Shown one piece after another: positions 17,009-25,959 of a stretch of DNA of 64,000 nt; position 1 is the first letter of the stretch; each line of letters opens with the position of its first letter. The stretch is taken from NCBI RefSeq assembly GCF_000147335.1, contig NC_014501.1, forward strand, positions 62,001 to 126,000. The letters run 5' to 3'. The translations under genes were made by a program, and so were the position numbers. The DNA comes from Gloeothece verrucosa PCC 7822. GTDB taxonomy: Bacteria; Cyanobacteriota; Cyanobacteriia; Cyanobacteriales; Microcystaceae. The notes under the pieces are model-generated. The model ran no database searches. It saw only the letters and a program-made list of their open reading frames with translations, and was not told where the DNA came from.

Positions 17009-18835
17009 ATGGTTAAAACGCCGATCGCCCAACCAACCGAAGAACAACCACCGATAAAACTCCCCAAAACCAGCGAGTCTGACAACCTAAAAAGAATACG
17101 TCACACCGCCTCCCACATCATGGCCATGGCGGTACAGCAACTCTTTCCTAAAGCACAAGTCACCATCGGACCTTGGACAGAAAACGGCTTTTATTATGAC
17201 TTTGATACCCCCCAACCCTTTAGCGAAGAAGACTTAAAGGCCATCAAAAAAGAAATGGTCAAAATTATCAAACGTAAACTCCCCGTCATTCGCGAAGAAG
17301 TCAGCCGCCAAGAAGCCGAACGCCGAATAAAAGCCATCAACGAACCCTATAAACTAGAAATACTAGAAGGAATACAAGAACCGATCACCCTTTATCATTT
17401 AGGTGATCAATGGTGGGACCTCTGTGCAGGTCCTCACGTGGAAAGCACAGCAGATATAGACCCCAAAGCCATAGAATTAGAAACGGTAGCCGGCGCTTAT
17501 TGGCGCGGCGATGAAACTAAAGCACAACTACAGCGTATTTATGGAACTGCATGGGAAACCCCAGAACAACTCGCCGAATACAAGCGGCGTAAAGAAGAAG
17601 CATTAAAACGGGATCACCGTAAACTGGGAAGAGAGTTAGGACTATTTATATTTTCCGATGTCGTCGGTCCGGGTTTGCCGCTTTGGACTCCCAAAGGCAC
17701 CATTATTAGAACCACCCTCGAAGAGTTCCTCAAAAAAGAACAGGTAAAACGGGGTTATCTGCCGGTGGTTACGCCTCATCTTGCTAGAGTGGATCTGTTT
17801 AAAATTTCCGGACACTGGCAAAATTACAAAGAGGATATGTTTCCCATGATGGCAGAAGATGAAGAGTCTGCCCTTCATGAAATTGGGTTTGTCCTCAAAC
17901 CGATGAACTGTCCTTTTCATATCCAAATATATAAGAGTGAGTTACGTTCCTATCGTGACTTACCTATGCGCTTAGCTGAATTTGGTACCGTTTATCGTTA
18001 TGAACAGTCGGGAGAGTTAGGGGGGTTAACCCGAGTACGAGGGTTTACCGTTGATGACTCTCATTTATTTGTGACTCCCGAACAACTCGAAGAGGAATTC
18101 TTGAGTGTGGTTGACTTAATTCTGTCGGTGTTTAAGAGTCTTCAATTAAAGAACTTTAAAGCGAGACTGAGTTTCCGCGATCCGGCATCGGATAAATATA
18201 TTGGCGGGGATGATGTTTGGAATAAGGCCGAAAATGCTATTCGTTCTGCTGTGCAAAAAATGAATATGGAACATTTTGAAGCACCCGGAGAAGCGGCTTT
18301 TTATGGTCCTAAACTTGATTTTATCTTTCAAGATGCCCTAGAACGAGAATGGCAATTAGGAACCGTTCAAGTAGACTATAATTTACCCGAACGGTTTGAC
18401 TTAGAATATGTCGCTGAAGATGGGTCTAGAAAACGTCCTGTGATGATCCATCGTGCCCCGTTTGGGTCTTTAGAGCGTTTAGTGGGAATATTAATAGAAG
18501 AGTATGCCGGAGATTTTCCTTTATGGTTAGCCCCTATTCAAGTGCGGCTTTTACCGGTGAGTGACCCTCAGTTGGACTTTGCTAAAGAAGTTGCGGCACA
18601 ACTGTTATCTCAGGGAATACGCGCAGAAGCAGATACTTCCGGAGAAAGACTCGGTAAGATGATCCGCAATGCTGAGAAACAAAAAATACCGGTGATGGCG
18701 GTTGTGGGTGCAAAAGAGGTGGAGTCTAATACCTTGAGTATCAGGACTCGTGCTTCAGGAGAGTTAGGAACCATAGCAGTTAGTGAAGTGATCGAGAAAG
18801 TGACGGAGGCGATCACGAATCATACTAATTTCTAA
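17009..18835 (+). CDS. thrS: Threonyl-tRNA synthetase
   Basis: 608 aa. The N-terminus goes directly into the editing domain (HTASHIMAMAV, residues about 33-43, and CAGPHV), so the TGS domain of E. coli ThrS is absent, as in other cyanobacterial forms. The class II catalytic core has FVLKPMNCPFHI (motif 1/zinc Cys region), TVYRYEQSGELGGLTRVRGF (motif 2) and APFGSLERLVGIL (motif 3), followed by the anticodon-binding domain. It charges tRNA-Thr. A GGGTGGG hairpin follows the stop codon. Confidence 0.97.
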   Translation: MVKTPIAQPTEEQPPIKLPKTSESDNLKRIRHTASHIMAMAVQQLFPKAQVTIGPWTENGFYYDFDTPQPFSEEDLKAIKKEMVKIIKRKLPVIREEVSRQEAERRIKAINEPYKLEILEGIQEPITLYHLGDQWWDLCAGPHVESTADIDPKAIELETVAGAYWRGDETKAQLQRIYGTAWETPEQLAEYKRRKEEALKRDHRKLGRELGLFIFSDVVGPGLPLWTPKGTIIRTTLEEFLKKEQVKRGYLPVVTPHLARVDLFKISGHWQNYKEDMFPMMAEDEESALHEIGFVLKPMNCPFHIQIYKSELRSYRDLPMRLAEFGTVYRYEQSGELGGLTRVRGFTVDDSHLFVTPEQLEEEFLSVVDLILSVFKSLQLKNFKARLSFRDPASDKYIGGDDVWNKAENAIRSAVQKMNMEHFEAPGEAAFYGPKLDFIFQDALEREWQLGTVQVDYNLPERFDLEYVAEDGSRKRPVMIHRAPFGSLERLVGILIEEYAGDFPLWLAPIQVRLLPVSDPQLDFAKEVAAQLLSQGIRAEADTSGERLGKMIRNAEKQKIPVMAVVGAKEVESNTLSIRTRASGELGTIAVSEVIEKVTEAITNHTNF

Positions 18836-18841
18836 CTTGTC

Positions 18842-18860
18842 GGGTGGGCATCACCCACCC
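18842..18860 (+). terminator. Hairpin after thrS
   Basis: GGGTGGG (18842-18848) and CCCACCC (18854-18860) form a 7-bp G/C stem with a 5-nt loop, three nt after the thrS stop region. The downstream bases are ATAAAATAATTT rather than a T-run, so termination may be partial. Confidence 0.5.
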
Positions 18861-18872
18861 ATAAAATAATTT

Positions 18873-19466
18873 ATGACAAATTATCCAATTAACCCACAAA
18901 AAATAGAGGGAAACTGGCGAGCAGGATGGGCGCTGGATGTGCATACTATTTCTAGTTCTCCGCTTCCGGATGGTAGTTTTGATACTGTCAGATCATATTT
19001 AGGAGAACTTCTCTATCAACTGAAATATCGCCAAGATCAAAAAGTTATTGTGCCAATTGCAGAAATTGTCGCGCCCTTTATTCAAAATCTATTAGTTTAT
19101 CAATATTTAAGTGCTATTATCCCTATTCCTCCTTCAAATACGGATAGACCATTCCAGCCAGTTTATGAGATAGCAAGGGCGATAGGAGACATGATTAATT
19201 TGCCTGTTCCTTTAGATTACTTAGTTAAGATAAAATCTACAGAACAACTAAAAGCCGTTGAGGACTTAGAGACAAGGAAACAGCTACTACAAGGTGCAAT
19301 GCAGGTTACAGATCGTCAAAGATTTAGAGGACGATATATCTTATTATTTGATGATTTATACCGATCAGGAGCGACTTTGATGACTGCTACTGATGTTCTT
19401 GCAAATGAAGGTGGAGTTGCTAGAATATTTGTATTAACATTAACCCGAACACGAACAAAAAAATAA
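18873..19466 (+). CDS. Phosphoribosyltransferase-fold protein (ComF-like)
   Basis: 197 aa. The PRPP-binding loop is ILLFDDLYRSGATLMTA (about residues 149-165), preceded by YQYLSAIIPIPPSN, typical of ComF-like type I PRTases. The N-terminal zinc-binding cysteines of ComF are missing. The stop codon overlaps the start of the DprA-like gene by one base (TAATG), implying translational coupling. In competence systems ComF and DprA act in DNA uptake, but paired PRTase-DprA genes have also been proposed as conflict modules, and the sequence does not decide. Confidence 0.8.
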   Translation: MTNYPINPQKIEGNWRAGWALDVHTISSSPLPDGSFDTVRSYLGELLYQLKYRQDQKVIVPIAEIVAPFIQNLLVYQYLSAIIPIPPSNTDRPFQPVYEIARAIGDMINLPVPLDYLVKIKSTEQLKAVEDLETRKQLLQGAMQVTDRQRFRGRYILLFDDLYRSGATLMTATDVLANEGGVARIFVLTLTRTRTKK

Positions 19467-20464
19467 TGAACAGCACAGAATATTTTTGGTTTAGACTTCT
19501 TCAAACTCCTGGTATTGGGGCTAAAAGTTTAGTGACCATAGCCAAACTTCTTCAAAAATATAATTTATCTCCTGAAAAAATTCCTAATAGTAAAAAAGAG
19601 TTATCATCTCTATTTCCAGAATTGGCTAAAATTATCCTCAATAAAATCAAAAAAGAAGATCAAGAGAAAATTTTTCAAGAGTATAATGAAATAGAGAGAG
19701 AAGACATTAATCTTTTTTACCCTCAACATCCACATTATCCTGAAAAATTACTAAATAAATTAGATAAATATGGCATTTCTCCTGTTTTATTTTATCAAGG
19801 ACAGAGCAAATTACTTGATCAAACAGGAATTGCAGTTGTTGGTTCTAGGAATGTCTCTGTCAAAGGAATAGAAGCAACGCAAAAACTTGCCCATAACTTA
19901 GCTCTTGAGGGAATTAATGTTATTTCAGGTTATGCTAAGGGAGTAGATTCGGAAGCTCATTTAAGTGCTTTACAAGCTGAAGGAACAACAACTTTAGTTT
20001 TAAGTTACGGAATTAAAGAATTCCGTTTAAAAAAAGAATTTAACGGATTTAACTTTAAAAAAAATATTTTGACAATATCGCAATTTTCTCTGAAAACAAA
20101 ATGGATGGCAAGAAATGCTATGGCCAGGAATAAATTAGTTTGTGCTTTATCTCAAGGAATTATTGTGATTGAATCAGGACCCGAAAAAGACGAACTAGGA
20201 AAAATGAGTGGAACGTTTAATACTGGTCTAACGGCTCTAAATATGAATTTACCCCTATTTGTTGTCAATCCTGAGTATTTTGAAAAACCCCCACAAGGGA
20301 ATTATGATTTAATTAAAAAAGGAGGAGTTAAAATTGATCCAGAAAAAGGAATAAGTCAAATTATTGAACATCTTTCCAAATTACAACTCACAATTAAGAG
20401 TGAGCCGAAAAAAAACGTGGCTGTACAAACAGAATTATTTCCAATTGATCTCATTGCTCGATAA
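19466..20464 (+). CDS. DprA/SLOG-family protein
   Basis: 332 aa. An N-terminal helix-hairpin-helix-like segment (LLQTPGIGAKSLVTIAKLL) precedes the Rossmann-like core with GIAVVGSRNVSVKG and GINVISGYAKGVDSEAHLSAL. Canonical DprA has a YPxxN/FPxRN block; here the equivalent region reads MARNAMARNKLVCALSQGII, and the usual C-terminal winged helix is not evident. It is therefore DprA-like but diverged. It may bind ssDNA or a nucleotide. Translationally coupled to the upstream PRTase. Confidence 0.78.
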   Translation: MNSTEYFWFRLLQTPGIGAKSLVTIAKLLQKYNLSPEKIPNSKKELSSLFPELAKIILNKIKKEDQEKIFQEYNEIEREDINLFYPQHPHYPEKLLNKLDKYGISPVLFYQGQSKLLDQTGIAVVGSRNVSVKGIEATQKLAHNLALEGINVISGYAKGVDSEAHLSALQAEGTTTLVLSYGIKEFRLKKEFNGFNFKKNILTISQFSLKTKWMARNAMARNKLVCALSQGIIVIESGPEKDELGKMSGTFNTGLTALNMNLPLFVVNPEYFEKPPQGNYDLIKKGGVKIDPEKGISQIIEHLSKLQLTIKSEPKKNVAVQTELFPIDLIAR

Positions 20465-20592
20465 AAATTTGCTTAATGAATATAGTTAAGGGGAATAAAA
20501 AATTTTTACGGCTTTCTAGACTGTATCTATATTTCCCCTCAACCCCTTGCCATCCGGCAAATAGGTATGATACAATGGCAAAGCACTCAAAT

Positions 20593-20674
20593 GCGGATGT
20601 GGCGGAATTGGTATACGCGCACGTTTGAGGGGCGTGTGGCTTACGCCTTGCGAGTTCGAGTCTCGCCATCCGCA
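20593..20674 (+). tRNA. tRNA-Leu (GAG)
   Basis: 82 nt class II tRNA: acceptor GCGGATG/CATCCGC, anticodon stem CACGT/GCGTG with loop TTGAGGG (anticodon GAG), a long variable arm (GTGGCTTACGCC region) and T loop TTCGAGT. Discriminator A; CCA is not encoded. All canonical features are present, unlike the pair at 9.6 kb. Confidence 0.95.
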
Positions 20675-20812
20675 TAGAATTTTTAAATAATCATTATAGT
20701 CACCGCTTTTAGCCATCTTTATAAAAAGTTAAGGAGTCATATCTGCAAAAAAGCGGCATAAACCGAGCGAGAGAATGCCAAAATAGAAGAGGCATATACC
20801 GAATAACTGACA

Positions 20813-21448
20813 ATGGCTTTAATTGCTGTTATAGACTACGACATGGGAAACCTGCACTCTGCCTGTAAAGGACTAGAAAACGCAGGCGCAACCCCTAAAG
20901 TGACCGACTCCGCTAAAGAAATAGAACAAGCAGATGCTATTGTATTACCTGGGGTAGGATCATTCGATCCGGCGGTGCAACATCTGCGATCACGGGACCT
21001 AGAAGCACCCATCAAAGACGCTATTGCCAGTGGAAAACCCTTTTTAGGAATTTGTTTAGGGTTACAAATACTCTTTGATGCCTCAGAAGAAGGATCACAA
21101 CCGGGTTTAGGCATTATCTCAGGAGTTGTTCGTCGTTTTCGCTCTGAACCTGGGTTAACCATTCCTCACATGGGTTGGAATCAACTAGAATATACTCAAG
21201 CCAACCTCCCCTTATGGCAAGACATACCTTTTAATCCTTATGTTTATTTCGTCCATTCATACTATGTCGATCCGGTTGATTCCAGTGTGAAAGCCGCCAC
21301 TGTAACTCATGGATCGCAAAAAGTAACAGCCGCCATCGCCAAAGATAATATTATGGCAGTACAGTTTCACCCAGAAAAATCTTCCAGTAATGGTCTAAAA
21401 ATCTTATCTAATTTTGTTAATCAGATCAGGGTGAAAGCATTAGCTTAA
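20813..21448 (+). CDS. hisH: Imidazole glycerol phosphate synthase, glutamine amidotransferase subunit
   Basis: 211 aa class I glutamine amidotransferase. DYDMGNLHSACKGLE is the HisH N-terminus. The nucleophile cysteine is in GICLGLQILFDAS, and the His-Glu pair is in QFHPEKSS. Together with HisF it makes imidazole glycerol phosphate and AICAR in histidine biosynthesis, feeding ammonia from glutamine. hisF is not in the window. The start is the ATG at 20813. Confidence 0.97.
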   Translation: MALIAVIDYDMGNLHSACKGLENAGATPKVTDSAKEIEQADAIVLPGVGSFDPAVQHLRSRDLEAPIKDAIASGKPFLGICLGLQILFDASEEGSQPGLGIISGVVRRFRSEPGLTIPHMGWNQLEYTQANLPLWQDIPFNPYVYFVHSYYVDPVDSSVKAATVTHGSQKVTAAIAKDNIMAVQFHPEKSSSNGLKILSNFVNQIRVKALA

Positions 21449-21579
21449 CCCGGTTATTCAGGGGGAAATATGCACTTAACCTCAACGGCTAAGTTACTTG
21501 CAGGTGTTTCTTTTTTAATAGAGGAAATGCTGGCTTTCCCCCCTATTTTAATCCCCAATTTCAAGGCGACAAGCATCAA

Positions 21580-22152
21580 TCATTCAACCACAAAAAACCG
21601 CTCAATAGAACAACGAAAATCCGGTAATAGGGTTGAGGTTATTTCATCCTTGTTATATAATGTAGCTACTAATGTTAATCTGGCATTATCTCGTCGATAA
21701 ATCTCTACTTGCTTCTTAAAACGATCCACGATCCAATATTCAAGGACTCCTGTAACCGAATAGAGTTTTAACTTAGCTTCCTTATCACGCCGCTCATTCT
21801 CTTCTCCTGGGGATAAAACCTCTATAATTAACTCAGGTGCACCAGTAAGATGTCCCGCTTCATCTTCTACTACAGCTAATCTTTCCTTGCTAATCCATAC
21901 TACATCAGGGATCACATTATCCGCATCCGAGAAAATGATACCGGGTGCTAGAATAGTCTGTCCTAAGCCGCTTATTTCCGACCAAGCATCTAGATAACGG
22001 AAAATTTTACCAGAAATTTGTTGATGTTTACGGTGGGGCGCTCTCGTCACAAACAACTCTCCGTTAATAATTTCATAACGAACCCCCTCGCTTTGCGGTA
22101 AAACTTCTAAGTCTCGGACTGTCCAACGGACGCTATCAAGGGTTTGATTCAT
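21580..22152 (-). CDS. Uma2-family (PDDEXK) protein
   Basis: 190 aa. The core reads YEIINGELFVTRAPHRKHQQ, VIPDVVWISKE, PELIIEVLSPGEEN and KLKLYSVTGVLEYWIVD, the standard Uma2/DUF820 layout with the nuclease residues in PDVV and EVLSP. These genes are highly multiplied in cyanobacteria; biological function is uncertain. A second complete member lies at 61894-62496 and a remnant at 14177. A small forward ORF overlapping the 3' end is not credible. Confidence 0.85.
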   Translation of the reverse strand: MNQTLDSVRWTVRDLEVLPQSEGVRYEIINGELFVTRAPHRKHQQISGKIFRYLDAWSEISGLGQTILAPGIIFSDADNVIPDVVWISKERLAVVEDEAGHLTGAPELIIEVLSPGEENERRDKEAKLKLYSVTGVLEYWIVDRFKKQVEIYRRDNARLTLVATLYNKDEITSTLLPDFRCSIERFFVVE

Positions 22153-22369
22153 TGCTGCTAAATTTAATTTATCTTCTATTATAGTCTAATTAAGGATGAC
22201 CAATTATAGTAACGTTATTATAGAGAGGCTTTTAGGCTTCTAGCTGTAAACTTAACGTTAGTGGGTAAGGTTCCTCATAATTTTTGTACAAAAGTTTCAA
22301 GATTAAACGGCGACCTTTTACTCTCTAAAATTTAGCCTCATCTAATTAACATATAAAAACTCTTGAATA

Positions 22370-23884
22370 ATGACCTCTATTACTTTTTCTCAACTCATAG
22401 AACAACTCAAAAAACCTGAATTTTATCCCCATCCTGTAGTCGAACCCATCAAAGTTGTTCAAACTCATATTTCTGCTGTTTTTCTAACAGGAGACTATGC
22501 CTACAAAATTAAAAAACCGGTAAATTTTGGCTTTTTAGACTTTTCCACTCTAGAAAAGCGAGAACATTTTTTAAATCAAGAACTGGCCATGAATAAACCG
22601 GTGGCTTCGGAAATTTATTTAGAAATATTACCGATTACTCAAGAAGGAGATCAATTAAAATTAGGTGAAGGCGGCCAGGCAGTAGAATATGTCTTAAAAA
22701 TGCGGCAGTTTCCGCAAGAATGTTTATTTAGTAGTCTATTTGAAGCGGGAAAATTAACCGAATCTCAGATTCAAGAATTAGGCAAACTGGTAGCCCAATT
22801 TCATGCTCAAACCCGAACCGATGATTATATCAAAAGTTTTGGAGAAATCGAAAAGATCAAACAAGCCTTTGATGAAAACTATCAGCAGACAGATAAATAT
22901 ATAGGAATTGCCCAAACGCAAAAACAATTTGAGGAAACCCAAGCCTATACCGAGAAATTTTTTGCCGAAAAAGGAGAGCTATTCAAACAACGCCGAGAGC
23001 AAGATAAAATCCGAGAAAGTCATGGAGACTTACATCTAAAAAATATCTGTTTGTGGAACAACAAAATCTATCTATTTGATCGCATAGAATTCAATGAGCC
23101 TTTTCGGTTTGTCGATGTCATGTATGATGTAGCATTTGCCGTCATGGACTTGGATGCTAGAGGAAGAAAAGACTTAGGAAATATCTTTTTAAACACCTAT
23201 ATAGAACAAACCGGAGATTGGGAAGGGTTACAAGTTTTACCCCTATATCAAAGCCGCCAAGCTTATGTAAGAGCAAAAGTCACCTCATTCTTATTAGATG
23301 ATCCCTCCATCGAAGAATCAGTCAAACAAGAAGCCATAAAAGCCGCTAGTGATTATTATCGCCAAGCCTGGGAATATACCCAACAAAAAAGCGGCAAACT
23401 AATCTTAATGTCCGGCTTATCCGGTTCAGGAAAAAGCACAGTCGCGCAAAAATTAGCCGCCGACATAAACGCCATTCATCTAAGATCTGATGCCGTGCGT
23501 AAACATTTAGCCGCTATTCCCCTTTCCGAAAAAGGCGGGCCCGAAATTTATACCCCCGAAATGAGTCAAAAAACTTACCATCGCTTATTAGAATTAGGCA
23601 TAATGTTAGTTAAAGCCGGCTACCCAGTCATCTTAGATGCGAAGTATGATCGAAGAGAATGGCGAGCAGGAGCCATCGCTTTTGCCGAGTCTGAAAACAT
23701 CCCCTTAGAGATCCTCTATTGTACAGCCCCCTTGGAAATATTAAGCGAGCGCCTACAAACCCGAAGCGGAGATATCTCCGATGCAACCCCTGACTTACTG
23801 GCTTCTCAACAAACCCACTTTGAAGCCTTTAGCGAAATAGAACAGCCCTATGTTAAAACCCTAGACACCACAGCCGGTAACTGA
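22370..23884 (+). CDS. Fused aminoglycoside-phosphotransferase-like and P-loop kinase protein
   Basis: 504 aa with two domains. Residues about 1-330 form an APH-like kinase with SHGDLHLKNICLWNNKIYLFDRIEFN (Brenner HGDLH and DxxE variants). Residues about 340-500 hold a P-loop kinase: LILMSGLSGSGKSTVAQKLA. This fusion is common in proteobacteria and cyanobacteria, with the C-terminal part resembling gluconate or nucleoside kinases. The substrate is unknown; an antibiotic role is unlikely. It lies 139 nt before ftsH. Confidence 0.85.
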   Translation: MTSITFSQLIEQLKKPEFYPHPVVEPIKVVQTHISAVFLTGDYAYKIKKPVNFGFLDFSTLEKREHFLNQELAMNKPVASEIYLEILPITQEGDQLKLGEGGQAVEYVLKMRQFPQECLFSSLFEAGKLTESQIQELGKLVAQFHAQTRTDDYIKSFGEIEKIKQAFDENYQQTDKYIGIAQTQKQFEETQAYTEKFFAEKGELFKQRREQDKIRESHGDLHLKNICLWNNKIYLFDRIEFNEPFRFVDVMYDVAFAVMDLDARGRKDLGNIFLNTYIEQTGDWEGLQVLPLYQSRQAYVRAKVTSFLLDDPSIEESVKQEAIKAASDYYRQAWEYTQQKSGKLILMSGLSGSGKSTVAQKLAADINAIHLRSDAVRKHLAAIPLSEKGGPEIYTPEMSQKTYHRLLELGIMLVKAGYPVILDAKYDRREWRAGAIAFAESENIPLEILYCTAPLEILSERLQTRSGDISDATPDLLASQQTHFEAFSEIEQPYVKTLDTTAGN

Positions 23885-24023
23885 TGGCTCATAACTTTTA
23901 ACAGTTTACTCAATTAAGTAGCCAAACATTCCTGAGAAACGTTAACATAAGTTAACAAGACGGGAATCTTACCGAAGCCATAAATCGATCATCCTAATTG
24001 CTCAACCCTAGGAGGCGTAAAGC

Positions 24024-25874
24024 GTGAAAAATAACAATAATAAAAGATGGCGCAATGCAGGGCTATATGCACTGTTAGCAATTGTCGTCATTGCTTTAGC
24101 AACAGCATTTTTAGATCAACAGCCTCAACCCAGAAGTACCTGGAAATATAGTGAATTTTTAGATCAAGTTAGACAAGGCAAAGTCGAAAGAGTACAACTG
24201 AGCGCGGATCGCGCTGAAGCCAGAGTTCCCACTCAAAACGGTCAGTATGTTACCGTAAATCTGCCCAATGACCCCCAATTAGTCAACATTTTGGCTGAAA
24301 ACGGCGTAGATATTGTAGTACGCCCACAAACGAATGACGGGATGTGGTTCCGCGCTCTCAGTAGCCTATTCTTCCCCATTCTGTTATTAGTTGGCTTATT
24401 TTTCTTACTCAGACGCGCCCAAAGCGGACCCGGTTCACAAGCGATGAACTTCGGCAAGTCTCGCGCCAGAGTGCAAATGGAACCCCAAACCCAAGTTACT
24501 TTCGGGGATGTAGCGGGAATAGAACAAGCTAAACTCGAACTCGCTGAAGTAGTAGACTTCCTCAAAAATGCGGACCGCTTCACCGCTATTGGGGCAAAAA
24601 TTCCCAAAGGGGTGCTATTAGTCGGACCTCCCGGGACAGGTAAAACCTTACTCGCCCGGGCCGTTGCTGGAGAAGCCGGTGTGCCGTTCTTCAGTATCTC
24701 AGGTTCAGAATTCGTGGAAATGTTCGTCGGGGTTGGTGCTTCTCGGGTGCGAGACTTGTTTGAACAAGCAAAAGCTAATGCTCCCTGTATCGTCTTCATC
24801 GATGAAATTGATGCCGTAGGCCGTCAACGGGGTGCAGGTTTAGGCGGCGGTAACGATGAACGCGAACAAACCTTAAACCAATTACTCACCGAAATGGACG
24901 GGTTTGAAGGCAATACCGGCATCATTATTATAGCCGCTACTAACCGTCCTGATGTTCTCGATGCCGCCCTATTACGTCCCGGACGTTTTGACCGTCAGGT
25001 AGTGGTAGATCGCCCTGACTATGCAGGACGCAAAGAAATTCTCAAAGTTCACGCTCGTGGTAAAACCTTAGCGGCAGATGTAGACCTCGATAAAATTGCG
25101 CGTCGGACTCCTGGGTTCACCGGTGCAGACCTCGCTAACCTGTTAAATGAAGCGGCTATCTTAGCGGCGCGTCGTAACCTCACCGAAATTTCGATGGATG
25201 AGGTGAATGATGCTATTGACAGAGTTCTCGCCGGTCCCGAGAAAAAGAGCCGCGTAATGAGCGAAAAACGCAAAACTCTAGTAGCCTATCATGAAGCCGG
25301 TCACGCTTTAGTGGGTGCTTTAATGCCAGACTACGACCCAGTACAAAAAATTAGTATTATTCCTCGCGGACGTGCCGGTGGGTTAACTTGGTTTACCCCC
25401 AGTGAAGACCGTATGGAGTCTGGGTTATATTCTCGTTCTTACCTACAAAATCAAATGGCAGTCGCTTTAGGCGGTCGTCTCGCTGAAGAAATTGTTTTCG
25501 GAGAAGAAGAAGTTACCACAGGCGCGTCTAATGACCTGCAACAAGTGGCCCGAGTAGCGCGTCAGATGGTGACTCGTTTCGGAATGAGTGATCGTTTAGG
25601 ACCTGTGGCCCTAGGTCGTCAAAATGGCAATGTTTTCCTAGGTCGGGAAATTGCTTCAGACCGAGATTTTTCTGATGAAACGGCGGCGGCTATTGATGAA
25701 GAAGTGAGAAACTTAGTGGATCAAGCTTATCGTCGTGCCAAAGAAGTTTTAGTTAATAACCGTCACATTCTCGATAAGTTAGCGGATATGCTCATCGAGA
25801 AAGAAACGGTAGACGCAGAAGAGTTACAAGATGTGTTGGCTACAAATGATGTGAGAATGGCGGCATTAACTTAA
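24024..25874 (+). CDS. ftsH: ATP-dependent zinc metalloprotease FtsH (FtsH3-like)
   Basis: 616 aa starting with GTG, fixed by a perfect Shine-Dalgarno AGGAGG at 24010-24015. Two membrane helices (about 12-28 and 112-132) flank a lumenal domain. The AAA domain has [20 protein letters not shown] and the arginine finger region; the protease has YHEAGHAL. The N-terminal [18 protein letters not shown] and length fit cyanobacterial FtsH3, which pairs with FtsH1 or FtsH2 in thylakoid or plasma-membrane quality control, including iron regulation. The paralogue call is from memory of the family. A terminator follows the stop. Confidence 0.95.
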   Translation: MKNNNNKRWRNAGLYALLAIVVIALATAFLDQQPQPRSTWKYSEFLDQVRQGKVERVQLSADRAEARVPTQNGQYVTVNLPNDPQLVNILAENGVDIVVRPQTNDGMWFRALSSLFFPILLLVGLFFLLRRAQSGPGSQAMNFGKSRARVQMEPQTQVTFGDVAGIEQAKLELAEVVDFLKNADRFTAIGAKIPKGVLLVGPPGTGKTLLARAVAGEAGVPFFSISGSEFVEMFVGVGASRVRDLFEQAKANAPCIVFIDEIDAVGRQRGAGLGGGNDEREQTLNQLLTEMDGFEGNTGIIIIAATNRPDVLDAALLRPGRFDRQVVVDRPDYAGRKEILKVHARGKTLAADVDLDKIARRTPGFTGADLANLLNEAAILAARRNLTEISMDEVNDAIDRVLAGPEKKSRVMSEKRKTLVAYHEAGHALVGALMPDYDPVQKISIIPRGRAGGLTWFTPSEDRMESGLYSRSYLQNQMAVALGGRLAEEIVFGEEEVTTGASNDLQQVARVARQMVTRFGMSDRLGPVALGRQNGNVFLGREIASDRDFSDETAAAIDEEVRNLVDQAYRRAKEVLVNNRHILDKLADMLIEKETVDAEELQDVLATNDVRMAALT

Positions 25875-25909
25875 TACTTTTCAGTGTTGTCTGACCTACA
25901 TTTGATGAA

Positions 25910-25937
25910 AGCAGTACCTACGGGTGCTGTTTTTTTA
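25910..25937 (+). terminator. Rho-independent terminator of ftsH
   Basis: AGCAGTACC and GGTGCTGT form a stem with loop TACG, followed by seven T residues. It lies 36 nt after the ftsH stop codon and insulates the NACHT gene, which starts about 23 nt later. Confidence 0.8.
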
Positions 25938-25959
25938 TGAGGAAAGTTAATTCAAAAAT

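Noticed and set aside
21470..21700. Forward 76-codon ORF after hisH
   Set aside because: Its 3' half is antisense to the Uma2 gene; no independent support.
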